From positions 1 to 52,564 of the forward strand of contig MU401692.1 in NCBI GenBank assembly GCA_022579005.1: DNA of 52,564 nt, read 5' to 3'. Source of the stretch: Poronia punctata. Taxonomy: Eukaryota > Ascomycota > Sordariomycetes > Xylariales > Xylariaceae. A model generated the notes under the pieces. That model ran no database searches and was not told the origin of the DNA. It was given only the letters and a program-made list of their open reading frames with translations. Made by a program: the position numbers and the translations under genes. Shown here one piece after another: positions 13,101 through 24,958 of the stretch (the stretch's first letter is position 1; every line of letters starts with the position of its first letter).

Positions 13101-15885
13101 TTATATTTATAAGCTATTTCTTTTTAGTTAAGCTAAGTATTACTTATTAGTGCTTTGCTTATTAGTGGTATATATTAATAAAAGTAGTAAATAAACTAAG
13201 TATTAAGCTTTTTTAAAAAGTTTATATTATTATATGCTTTAAATAAACTTTAGTTATATAGCTATATAGTAGCTTTAATAGCTTTAAGCTATAACTTAAT
13301 TAGAAAACTTATGCTATATAATATAGTTTTAGGTTTTTTTTATAAATTTTTGCTTATTTGTTTAGCTACTTTAATTAGTTTTTTTATATACTTTAGTAGT
13401 ATTTTAATTTTAATTCTTTTTTTACTATAGTTAGTAATATATTTAATTATTAATTATAATTATTGCTTATTTATTATTATAGCAAAACAATATTATTGCT
13501 AGCTTATAGCAACGCTATACTTAACTTTTAAATATAGCAATTTTAAAAAAAGCTTTTTATTAAGTTTTGCGCTATATTATAAAAGTATATAATATTTTTA
13601 TATATTTGCTTTTAAAAACAATTAACTAAAATATTTTATTATACTTTTTATTTTAGTTAAAAAGATGTTAATATACTTTTTAAAATAAATATTTTATATA
13701 TTGCTTTAAAGTTTTTTAAAAGATTAGTTTTAATATATAGTTAATTATATAACTTTTATACTTAATATGCAATATTTTTTAAACTTTTATATTTTTTGCC
13801 TTATAAGCTAAAGCTTTTAGCGGTTTAGCCTTTAAGTGCTTAAATTTAAAGTGCTATAATGCTTTATTCTTTTTTTATAGTTTTAAAAAGTTGCTTAAAA
13901 GTTAAAATGCTTATTTAGCTATAGCTATTACTAAGCTAGCTGCGCTTATTATAAACCTTTTTATATAGTTAATACTTATTATAAAGTATACTTTAAAATT
14001 TTATATTAAAAAAAACTAAGTTATACTTATATTATAGTTTTTTAACTATAACGTTATGCTTAATAATTTTAAAGCATAACATATAATTTAAGCTATAATA
14101 CTAAATTTCTTTATTTTTTAGCTTAGCTTTTAATACAATATTAATATAAAAACCTTTTATAAAACAAACATTTTTAAGCACTAGAGTTTTTATTTTTTTT
14201 TATTTTTAATATTAAGCATACTTTAAATAGTTTTATGTATTTTTTTTAAACAAAGAAAATGTGCTAGCTTTAACCTAGTTATTTTTAGTTAAAATAAATA
14301 ATCTTATATTAAGTAGCTTTATATTGTTTACTAAGTATATAGTATTATACTTATTTAAAATAGTGCTATTTAATAGTATATGCTTATTTATGCTAATAAT
14401 AATATATATTTTATAAAGATTATTTTAAGTGCTGCTAATTATAATTAAATTAATGACTATATAAACTATATAATATAGTAGCTATATTTTTGTTTAAACT
14501 TTAAAAAGAATTTAAGCTTTTATTGCTAAATAACAATTTTTTAGCAAAGCTTAGCACTTTTTATTTTTATTTCTTTTAATTTTATTGCATAGCTTACTTT
14601 ACTTGTTACTTTAATAGCGTTTTTGCATAGCTTTAGGCTTATTATTAATTATTTTTAGTAGCTAGTTAAGAGTGGAAGATTTAATCATTATAAACTAGTA
14701 TTAGGTATGCTTATTAAGCTTTTAAAAATGTTTTGCTAATTTTTATAAAGGCACTTATATAATTTACGTTTTTTTAAAAAATAACTTTTTAAAAAATAAG
14801 CTTTTTAAGCTACCTTTAGCAATAGTAAATATAGCTATATATTTTACTTCTTTTTAACTAGTATTTAATTACTAAGTTAGCTATAAGCTAATTTAATTTT
14901 TTTATTATAAAAAATAGTTTATTATTTGCTTGCTTATAAAAAAATTAACTTTGTTTTTAAATAGCTTACTTTAGCTAAAGCTTTAGCTAAAGTATATATA
15001 ATAAGCTTTTAATTATAAGCAGCTTTTTAACTTTTTTAAGCTTATAATTAAATACTTTATAATAAACTATAGTTTTTTTATACTATTTATTAAACTTAAT
15101 ATTGCTTTTTTAGCTTTTATAAAAGCTTTTTAGTATTGCTTTTAAGTAATTAAATAATAATTAACTTTATAAAGTATAATAATACTATATAATATTTTAA
15201 CTTAGTTTTAAAGCGTTAGCTTCCTACTTTTTATTTATATTGCATTAATATATATAATACTATATATTAATAGTTTTATTAACTTATATTAAAAACGTAT
15301 TAATTTAAAGCTGCTTATATACTTTATATTATATATTTTATATTTTAAAGCTTTATTAACTAATAAATTATTTATTAATTTAAGCTATTATAAACTTTTA
15401 TATTAGTTTTTAAAGCTTATTGCTTTTTTATTTTCTATTTTGTTTACTCTTTTAGCTTTATATAGTACTTTTTAGTATATTAACGCTTAAGCTTTTATAA
15501 TATAGTTATGTTATAAAAGCGTCTAAAAACCTTTTTAAAGTTGTACTTAAAAAAGTACTTATTTAACTTAACATTTTTTTAAACACTTTTAATAATAATA
15601 AAACTTAAAAAGTTTTAAATTATTACTTTTAGTTTTAAAATAAGCAAGCTTTATATTAAACTTAATAAATATAAAAGTATTATTAAATATTTTAATAGTT
15701 ATTAAAGTATATTATATAATAACTAAAAACGTTTTAAAAAGGTATATAGTATAAAAAATATTAGCTTATTAAATAAAAACTAATATAATTAGCAAAAGAA
15801 TATTATATAACTATATAAAGCTAGCTTTTTAAAAAGGCAATCTTATATAAGAACTATTTTTTTAATAGCAAACCGGGCTTATAAC
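7196..15885 (-). pseudogene. Interior of family I element, no domain recognised
   Basis: 8.7 kb with stops in all six frames and a T-rich + strand (runs of GCTTTT and TTTTTA), so an A-rich - strand. In other parts of the window the A-rich strand is the coding strand of the retroelement, so - strand coding is inferred. I looked for RT, integrase and RNase H blocks and found none I would defend; a weak YINN-like reading near 10040 (-) is not enough. Secondary insertions inside are possible. No ORF of ordinary length is present. Confidence 0.4.
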
Positions 15886-16550
15886 TTTAATAAATAATAT
15901 TAACTATATTTAGCAAAGTAAAAAGTAAAAAATAGTGCTAAAATTAGTATAGCTAGTATATATATTAAATATGTAAAATTAATTAATATATTATATAATT
16001 AGTTTATAAGTATACGTTGCTTAAGTTTTATAATTAATTTATATTTATATTTATTTTAATTATATATTAATTAAGCAGTTTAACTTATATTTTATTTATA
16101 ATAGCTAGAAAGTAAATTATACTTACTATTTAATTAAGCAATAAATAAAATACGCTTTATACTTTTTACTTTTTAATATTATATACCTTTTATTTTAGCT
16201 TTACTTTTAATATTATAATTATTAAATAATGTAATAGTATTTTTAGTTAGTACTATATAAATATTATATAGCGCATATACTTTATACTAAATATATACTT
16301 TTTCTTTTTTTTTAGTTATTATATATACATTTATTATTAATAAACGTAAAATAATTACAGCGCAATTTATAAAGCGCATAGTTAATCCTTTAATTAACAC
16401 GCTATATACATTATAGCTTTTAAAATAAGCTTTACTTATTTTCCTAATGTTAGATTAATTATAGCTTAATCTGCCGATGTGTGCTAAAAGCTCTTCTACT
16501 CTAGTAGTGACCACTTAGTCATCTCTAAAGTAGACCCCTTATCTGTTATA
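15886..16550. repeat. Family I LTR, right copy (B)
   Basis: Begins TTTAATAAATAATATTAAC and ends TCTGTTATA, immediately followed by the GTAAA target duplication. The first ~550 bp are as AT-rich as the left copy, but the last ~110 bp keep many TC, CC and GA dinucleotides, so it preserves a near-original version of the LTR end. Confidence 0.85.
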
Positions 16551-16830
16551 GTAAAGTAGTCTAATTACCTACTTTATTAAAAGCTTTGCAGGTTTAACCC
16601 TTTGCAAAGCCTTTAGCAAAGTAGGCTAGACCTTTTAGATTTTTTTACTTTTTAGCCCTACCTTTAAAATTTAAGCAATTAGGTGCTAGAACGTTAGCAA
16701 TGCTTCTTTTCTAGCAACGCTTCTAGCTAAGAAAACGCTTCTTTTTAAAGCGAGAATTTTTATAAAAGGCAACGCTTCTTTTTAAAAAAAAAACCATTCT
16801 TTCTAGCTATATTTTCCTAGTACAAACGTT
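16440..16830. other. Less-mutated patch spanning the right LTR end and its flank
   Basis: Within a sea of about 17-20% G+C, this stretch keeps CCC, GACC, GGTTTAACCC and AAGCC-type words. It covers the last ~110 bp of LTR B, the GTAAA duplication and ~280 bp of target DNA. Words like ACGCTTCTTTTT recur four times, sometimes imperfectly, between about 16699 and 16790. No gene is visible. Confidence 0.7.
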
Positions 16831-18495
16831 TTTAAGTTTTAGAACTAGTACCTTTAAACATTTAAAAATTAAAAATAAATATAATTTAAACAACTTTTGC
16901 TTTTATTTTAAAAGATCTTTAAAATCTAGTTAAGCTTTTTAATATTAACAATGCTAATATACTTTTTTATACTAATAAAAACGATATATTAATTAATTTA
17001 ATAAAAATGTAGTTCTTGTTTTATTATTTTATTTATTTTTAACTTATAATAAATTCTTAATTTTAAAAATATAAATAGCTATTATATTAAAAAATAAAAC
17101 AATATAAAAATTAAAAAGCCTAGTAAAAGGGCTTATTCTTTTATACTAAAAAATAAAACTTTAAAATTTTATATTAAGTATAAAGGTTTTACTAAGCCTT
17201 GAAATTTTTTTAAATATACTTTTTATTTATTTTAAAACTGTTAAATAAAGTATTAAATCTTAAAGTACTTTTTAAAATTAATTTAAAAAATATGTATTAT
17301 TAAATTTTAATTAAAGAGGAAAATAATTATAAACTGCATTTTAAACAAGATAAAATTATTATAAAGTTTTATAATGCTAATAAGTTCTTTAAATGCTTTT
17401 AGTATATTTTAAAATTATATATAAAAAGTACTAAAAAACGTGCTTAATATTTTTTATATAGTATTTTTAAATAATATAAAGTTATATACAAGATATATTT
17501 AAAGCGTTATAAAAAAGCTTTAAAAAGGAGACTGATATACTAAGGTATTAAAATAGTAATTTTATTAAGCAAAGTTAAAGTTTTTAAAATGTGTAATTTT
17601 AAATAAAAGTGTTTAACTAAATTTTATAACAATTAAAACAATTTTTAAATAGCCTATTTTAAGAACTTATAAGCAAATATAATAATTTCTAAAGTTTTAT
17701 AACTTTTATTAACGCTTTATTAAAAAGTTTTCTTATATTTTAAAGCCTTTATATTAAATAATAAGCAATGCTAAAAAAATAAAAAATAGCTAATAACCTT
17801 TAATATTTATTAGCAAAAAGCTTTTAAACAATTAAAAAAAAAGCTTTATTAAACCTATACTTTTAGTGCATTTTAATTTTAAAAAGCTAATAAAAGTAAA
17901 AACTAATATATTTAAAGTTATACTTATAAAAACACTTTTATAGCATAATAATTAAAATTAATAAAAACAAGGTTTATCTTATTTTTTAAAAGTATAATAA
18001 ACTAAAATTTAAATCTAGTATACTTAATAAAAGAATGCTTGTAATTATTGCTTATTTTAAGCATAAGCAACATTACTTATAAAGTAATATAGTACTTATT
18101 AAAATATTACCTAATTATAATAACCTTTACTTATTTATAAAAATAGCTAAAGTAAATAATTAGTAAGCTAAATAGTATTCATTTTTAATATTTTATAACT
18201 TTGTAATAAAGTATAAAGAAAGCAAGCAAAATACAGCTAATTTCCTTTTATAAAAGCTTAATTACTTTAATAATACGTATATTAATAATAACTTACTTCT
18301 TTATAATTAAAAGAGAATTGGCAATAGCTAATACCACTATTTAAAAAAACAGCTTTAAATATTAGTAAATTGCTTTTATATAGTTAAATTAAACAAGATT
18401 TCGTTTAGTATTATATAATTCATATTTTAAAAAATAGCTAAAGAGGTATTAGCTATAAAAGCATATAAATAACTATAGTGGGTTTAAAAAAGTAA
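16831..18495. other. Degenerate AT-rich sequence, nothing recognised
   Basis: Stops in all frames. GA and TC dinucleotides are somewhat commoner than in 1-6500, so the sequence may be younger or less often mutated. No repeat partner was found in the window. Confidence 0.5.
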
Positions 18496-18497
18496 TA

Positions 18498-19200
18498 ACC
18501 GGTTTTTTTTACAGCTTTTCTACCTTAGAAAGCTTTATAGTATACTATATATACTAAAGTATAAAATATTAAAAAAATATTTTTATAAACTTTAAAAGGT
18601 AGGCTATACCTAATATATTTTATTCTAATTTATATAGCGTTTAGTATACTTTTATATGCGTTTATAATAAATTTTCTATATTTAATATATAGTTTTTAAA
18701 GAAATAAAGAAATACAAAGGAATTTGTATACAAGTTAATAAAAAAGGCCTTAAAACTATTAAACAGCATATAATTAATTATATATACCTAGTTTTTATAA
18801 AGTACTTATTAATAGATTTATATAAAGGTTTAAACTATTAGTAAAAATCTTTATAACATAGCGTTTATAAAAGACAAGTAATTAAAAGCAAAAGATCTTT
18901 TTCTTAAATATATTTTAAACCGCTATTAAATCTAGTTTATAAACTTATTAAGTGTATATTTCTATTATTTCTTTTAATATAATATAAAAGTTTAAAAACT
19001 AAATGTTAAAAGTTTTAATTTTGCTAGACTTTAAAGCTTATAAGCTACTGCTATACTTATTATATAAGCTAGCCTTATTTGTATATAAATGCTTTAAATA
19101 AAAACTATTAAAAGATATTCTTTTATATTTTCTTTTAGAAAAGTAAAAGGCTATTAATTTTTAAAATAGGTGAGTTTTAGTGTAAGTTGTTAAAACCGGT
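18498..19200. mobile_element. Candidate small DNA transposon or MITE with ACCGGTTTT inverted ends
   Basis: The left end reads ACCGGTTTTTTTT and the right end AAAACCGGT, each flanked by TA (18496-18497 and 19201-19202), as expected for a TA-targeting Tc1/mariner-type element. An internal TTTTCTA near the left end is mirrored by TAGAAAAG near the right end. The left-end sequence recurs, inverted, at 41460-41583 with similarity over at least 60 bp, which supports a mobile family. No transposase is recognisable in the ~700 bp. Confidence 0.45.
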
Positions 19201-19202
19201 TA

Positions 19203-19823
19203 ATATTTATTTAGAGTTACTATAAGCTATTTTAATTTTTATAAAAACTGATTTAATAAGTATAAAAACAAGATTTTAAAAATAAGAATATTTGCAAACA
19301 AACCTAAGCAAGAAAAAATAAAGAAAATATAAAACATATAAAATAATTTAGTATATTTTTAACATTAAGTATATATTTTATTTAAAAAAATATTTTATGT
19401 TTAATTAATTTAACCTTATTATAATGATTTAATTATAAGTTATTTTAAAATATTCTAAATAATTAATATACTAAAATAAAAGTTTTTTTAAAAAGAAATA
19501 AAAAAGATAATTTAAAAATATATTAATGTATACTAAATTTGCTTAAAATTTAAAGCAAAACACTATTACCTTTATAGTAAATTAAGTAATTTACTTATAC
19601 TAATAAGACTTATAAAAGGATAACTAATAGATTTTATTATAAGAGTTTTATTTATAAATTATAAAGGTTAACTAGTTAATACTATTTTTATTATAGTTGA
19701 TAAAATTACTAACTTAGCTTTATTATTTTTTATAAATAATAATATAATAGTAGTAAAATTAACATTATTGTTTTATAGTAAAATAAAATATAATATAGTT
19801 TACTATTAAAAATAGTTTTAAAT
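19203..19823. other. Degenerate AT-rich sequence between elements
   Basis: About 620 bp with no open frame and no repeat partner seen. It ends in AAAGG, the target duplication of the copia-type element that follows. Confidence 0.5.
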
Positions 19824-19828
19824 AAAGG

Positions 19829-20163
19829 TGTTAGAATTCCTTTTAATACCTCTTTACCTATTAACTATATTAGCTATATTAATATAGACTATACTATATT
19901 TTTTAATAGGAGTAGATACTAGAGGAATAAATGTGTATGCGTAAGCTAATTAAAAGTGCATACTTGCTATGTACTTTAATTATAAAAGGTATGCTACCTT
20001 TATATACTTAGTACATAGTAGGTCTAAGTAGCCTTTATATTATAAGCTATTTAAACTTAGCTATAGATAATCTTTTTAACTTTTTTTTTTAATTAATTAA
20101 GTTTAATATAGTATTATAAGTAGTAACGTATTATTATTATATTTATTTTTAGCTAGACTAATA
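19829..20163 (+). repeat. Left LTR of copia-type copy 1
   Basis: 335 bp, starting TGTTAGAATTCC and ending AGACTAATA. The right LTR of copy 2 ends GGACCAACA, so the pre-mutation family ends are TG...CA, canonical for LTRs. Confidence 0.88.
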
Positions 20164-22719
20164 CTAATTAGTAGTTAAATTAGCAATTTTAAAAAAGTAA
20201 AGTTTAAAAATAAAAACTACTAACATACCTATTTTTTACTTAATTTAAAGTTGTATTAGCTTTATATTGTTTTTAAAAAGTACTAAATTAAATAAGTAAT
20301 AAATAAAAGATTTAATTTAAATTAATTATATAACTACTTAAAAAAACTAAGTAAGTAAAAAAAGCTATGCTAAATTATAGTAAGCGTTTTATAAGTTATA
20401 TACTAATAAAATAAAAAATAGTAAGTATTTTTATTACTTTTAACTTTAAGCTAATTTAAAAACTAATTAGTACTTATTTGCTATAGCATTATTATTATAT
20501 AACTTTAGCTTTTTTAAAAAAAACTTAAAAAGTAACTATAATAAAAAGCTTTCTATATATAATAAGCAAGATTATATTGCCTTTATAACGCTTAAAATAA
20601 ACACTTTAATTAAGTTTAAATCTTTTAAAAAATAAAAATAGCACTTTATTTTTTAAAAAAGCATATTATTTTTAACTATTAAAATATTAAAGATTTTAAC
20701 TTTAAAACGCTAGTAAAAAATAAAGTAAATATATATATTTTGTTTAAAATAACTAAGTATATATATATATTAACTTTAATAGCAAAGATTTTTTTAAGCT
20801 TTTTAATAAGATTTTAAGTACTAAATATAAGAAAATTTTAATTTTATTATATATATAGTTTAATATTTATTACTATTAGTATTAAACTAAAAAAGTATTA
20901 ATAATAGCGTACTTAAAAGTTAAGCTGCTATTAGTAACTAATTGCTAGCAATTATATATAGTAATATAATAATTAAAAAACTTTAATACTTTTTATGTAT
21001 ATTTTTATATAAAAGTAAAAAGCTTAGTATAATCTTTTTGTTTACTTTTAAAAATAAAAAGTATATATATTAAAATATACTTAATTTAAAACCGTATTTT
21101 AAAATACTAGTACTTAAATTAAAAGTATAAGCACTAATACTTTAAGCTTTTTAAACTGCTTTTATATTTACTTTTATATATACTTTTTAACTTATAATTA
21201 AGTAGTTAGCGCTTTAATAATAATTTGCTTTTATTTTTACTATTAAGTTTAAAAACGTTTTATTATTATTTTTAAATTTTTATAAATTTAACTATATTTT
21301 ATTTTATTAACTACTTTTAATACATTTAATAAACAATACTTTTTTTATACTAAATAAAATTACTATATTTGCAAAAATATAGTAAAAAAACTATAACTAT
21401 ATAAAAAAGCTTTATAACCTATTATATAATAAAGCATAAATACTTATTAATATATACTACTAAATTAAAATATTTAAAAACTAATACTAAGCTATATTTT
21501 TTATAATTTTAAATAATTATACTAAGCAGTAGTTTATTTAGTAAATAAGTTTAAACAAAACCTAGCAAGAAATATATTTTAAATAAAATTTATACTTTAA
21601 TAATATTACAAATTAGTTTTAATACTTTACTAATTAAATAATAATTATGTATTAAAATATTTATAACTAAAACTTAAAAAAAACTTTTATAACAGCTTTT
21701 AACTTTATAATTAATAAGGTTATAAAAGCTTAGCAAGTACTTAGCATTATGTATTAAAATAAAATTTACTTAGTAATAAACGTAGTATATGTATATAAAG
21801 GTATTTTTAAATTTAATATAGTACTTATTTATTAAAAGCTAATATTTAAAAGTTTATTCTTTAACTTTTAAGTATATTTATAAGTAGTAAATAATAGCAA
21901 AGGCAATATTATATTTTATATAAATTATAAGTATAATAATTATAGTTATAATAAAAATATTTTAATACTATATTGCTTTTATTTTAAACTTAAGTTAAAT
22001 ATATTAAAAATAAAGTTTAAATATTTTATATATAATAAAAAAAGCTATAAATTAATAAACTATTTACTAAATAAACCTTATAAGTTAAAGTAATAATATT
22101 TTATTACTTTTCAAATAATTAATAAATGTAAGCTAAGTATTAAATTTTTTTTTAGTACTTAATAAAAACAAAAAGTATTTTTAACCTTGTTTTTAATTTA
22201 AACGTAAAATAAAACAATATTAATAAAAAAATAGTAAAAAAGTTTATTTAGTTTTTAATAAACACTGCTTATATATATTATATTATAAGCAAAAGTATAT
22301 ATTAAACTAAAGCTAAAACCTTATTAAACTAATTTATTTTAAAAAATTTATATTTAATAAAATACTAAAGTAAATTATAAAATATAAGTGCTTTTAACTA
22401 CTTAATTATTAAAAAAGCGTAATTAAAAGCGTATTTATATTTAAATTTAAAAGTAAATATAGTATAAAAACTAAGCAAACTTTATATTAAATTTAGCAGT
22501 AGTAGTAATATTAAAAATATTAGTATAATTTAAATATAAAACCTTTTTAGTATAATAATATATTATATTTTAAATATATTTACTTTTTTTTTATTTTTGC
22601 TATATAATGCTAACTATATTAGTGCTTATTTTAATAATACTAAAAATATTATTATTTAAAGCAATAATAATATAATAGTAGTTATTTATAAATAAAAATA
22701 GTTATTTTTTAATATATAG

Positions 22720-23720
22720 TTTTATAAAGTTATTATATACTTTATTAAAACTAAGTTATATTAGCTTTATAAATAATTTAAGCACTTTTAAGTAATAAAG
22801 CTAAAGTAAAGGTTAATTGCTATAAATTATAAGGTTAATTATTTTATTTTAAAAAAAATTTAGGAATTTTGCTACTATTGCTAAATATATAACTTAGCGT
22901 TAAAATGCTTTAAATTTATTTTAAAAAATAATTATAAATTTAACTATAAAGTTATTATTAATATTGTTTAAATTAACAAAAAACAAGTTTTTTATATTAT
23001 TAATTTAGCAAAATTATTTTAAGCTATAACTTTTATTTAATTAATAAAAGCGTATAAGGCATAAAATATACTTTATAAGTGCTAAATTAACATTTACTAA
23101 AAACTGCTTAATTATATAGTTTATAACCTTAGTACTAACTTTGCTTTAAAAAAGTTTTAAACTAGTACTAAAATTATAAAAATTACTTATAAAAGAATAC
23201 TTATTAAAGTATATTAAGCACTTAGCAAGATTAAATACATATATTTCTTTTTATATTATACTTTTAATATTATTAAAAAAAGATTAGCTATTAAAATAAT
23301 AATAAATTAATTTTATAAATAGCTATAAAAGCATTTAATAATATAGTAGGCTTTAATAAACTAGTTTTTACTTTATTAGTTTTTAAAACCTACTTATAAA
23401 TTAATTATAATTTACTATTATTATTTAAAATTATTTAGTATATAAAAGCGATTTAAAAAGCTATAAAAGCTATTTAAATTAAAAAAGTAAAAGTAAACAT
23501 ATCTTATACGCTCTATACTTAAAATAGCTTTAATTTACTTTTTATTTTTACTTTTTTTTTATAAAGTAAAGTTTTTATTTAGTAAAAAAGGCAAGAATAA
23601 AATAATTTATTTAAAGTTTATGCAATTAAAAGTAAAAATGTTATTATTAATATAGTTAATAAATTAATAAAGTTTTGTTATACTTAGGTAAAGCCTTATT
23701 AATGCGCTACTAAATTGCTA
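22720..23720 (+). pseudogene. Copia-type integrase region of copy 1, inactivated
   Basis: The + frames still read KQRLIAINYRVNYF, then a NFALKKF block (in the family a DAGTNFASEEF-type catalytic Asp segment), an IKVY*ALSKI block (family: I.AHQ..GKIERYH), and at the end FCYT*VKPY (family: FRSTSVKPY, the end of the integrase C-terminal region in fungal copia-type polyproteins). Several conserved acidic, Gly, Arg and Gln codons are lost through G-to-A and C-to-T change. Identification rests on remembered family motifs; a profile search of a six-frame translation with stops masked would settle it. Confidence 0.65.
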
Positions 23721-24298
23721 GCAAACTTAAACTAAACTAATAATAAAGCAAGTATAAATTAAAATATATTAAAAATAAAAAACTTTTAACTTTTAACTAC
23801 TTTAGTAATTATTTACTACTTTTATAAAAAACTATAAAAAATATAATTGCTATATTTTAGTACTTTTTAATAATATAATTTACATACGTTATAGTACTAA
23901 AAACGTTTTTAAACGTAAAAAAATAAATAAATCTTTAATTATATTGAAAGCTACGTAATAAAAGCGCTATTATGACCTTTAGTTTATTTTTTACAACATT
24001 TAACGCTTTAAAAATTAATAATCTTTTAAGTATACAAGTATTTAAGTTTATTTAATTTAACTTTAAAAAGCACTTAAATATTAAGCTATTTTTTTATATA
24101 GTATATAAAATTAAAAGTAAATTAACCTAGCTTTATAAAAAATTGCAACTTATAATTTAAAGCTATAATAATAAATAAAAAAACGGTTTTATATTAAGCT
24201 TTAATTATTTAGTAAATAAGTTAATAAGTTATTTTTACTTTTAGCCTGTTTTTAATTTAAAACTATAATGCTTATAGTAAGCTAAAAGATATTATATA

Positions 24299-24953
24299 TT
24301 TAATAGATTATATTAACTATATTTAGTAAAGTAAAAGGTAAAAAACAGTGCTAAGATTAGCATAGCTAGTATATGTATTAAATATATAAGATTAATTAAT
24401 ATATATATGCAACTAGTTTATAAGTGCGCGTTGCTTATTTTTTATAATTAAGCAATATTTATATTTATTTTAATTATATATTAGTTAAGCAGTTTAACTT
24501 ATACTTTAACTGCAAGTGCTATAAAGTAAATTATAATTACTGCTTAATTAAGCAGTAAGTAAAATGCGCTTTACGCTTTTTACTTTTTTAATATTGCGCT
24601 TTTTTTATTTTAGCTTTATTTTTAATATTATAATTATTAAACAACTTAAAAGTATTTTTATTTATTGCTATATAGCGCGCATGCTTTATACTAAGTATAT
24701 AAACCTTTTTTCTTATTAGTTATTATATATAACTTTGTTATTAATGAACTTAAAATAATTATAATGCAATTTATAAAGCGCGTAGTTAATTTTTTAATTA
24801 ACGCGCTATATACATTGTATTTTTTAAAATAAGCTTTGCTTATTCTTTTAATATTAAACTAATTGTTGCTTAATTTGCTAATATATACTAAACGCTTTTC
24901 TACTTTAGTAGTAACTACTTATTATTTTTAAAGTAGACCTATTATTTATTATA
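24299..24953. repeat. Solo LTR of family I (copy C) inserted in copia-type copy 1
   Basis: 655 bp aligning end to end with 6535-7195. It is flanked on both sides by ATATA (24294-24298 and 24954-24958), a perfect 5-bp duplication. The homologous interior of copia copy 2 (around 37945-37960) lacks the insert and reads straight through, which confirms the junctions. Only one LTR remains, so the element was presumably lost by LTR-LTR recombination. Confidence 0.88.
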
Positions 24954-24958
24954 ATATA

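Larger units (their letters stand above)
6535..16550. mobile_element. 10 kb LTR retrotransposon (family I), full-length but degenerate
   Basis: Two direct repeats of about 660 bp (6535-7195 and 15886-16550) bracket 8.7 kb. The 5 bp before the left repeat (6530-6534) and after the right repeat (16551-16555) are both GTAAA, a perfect target-site duplication, so this is one insertion. The same ~655 bp sequence occurs as a solo LTR at 24299-24953 with its own 5-bp duplication, and as an inverted fragment at 30137-30615. The interior is T-rich on the + strand, the opposite of the + strand gypsy remnant, which suggests coding on the - strand; I could not recognise a conserved domain there. Confidence 0.8.

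Noticed and set aside
15866..15885. Primer-binding site beside LTR B (AAACCGGGCTTATAAC)
   Set aside because: It sits at the right place for a - strand element and is unusually GC-rich, but I could not match it to a tRNA 3' end.
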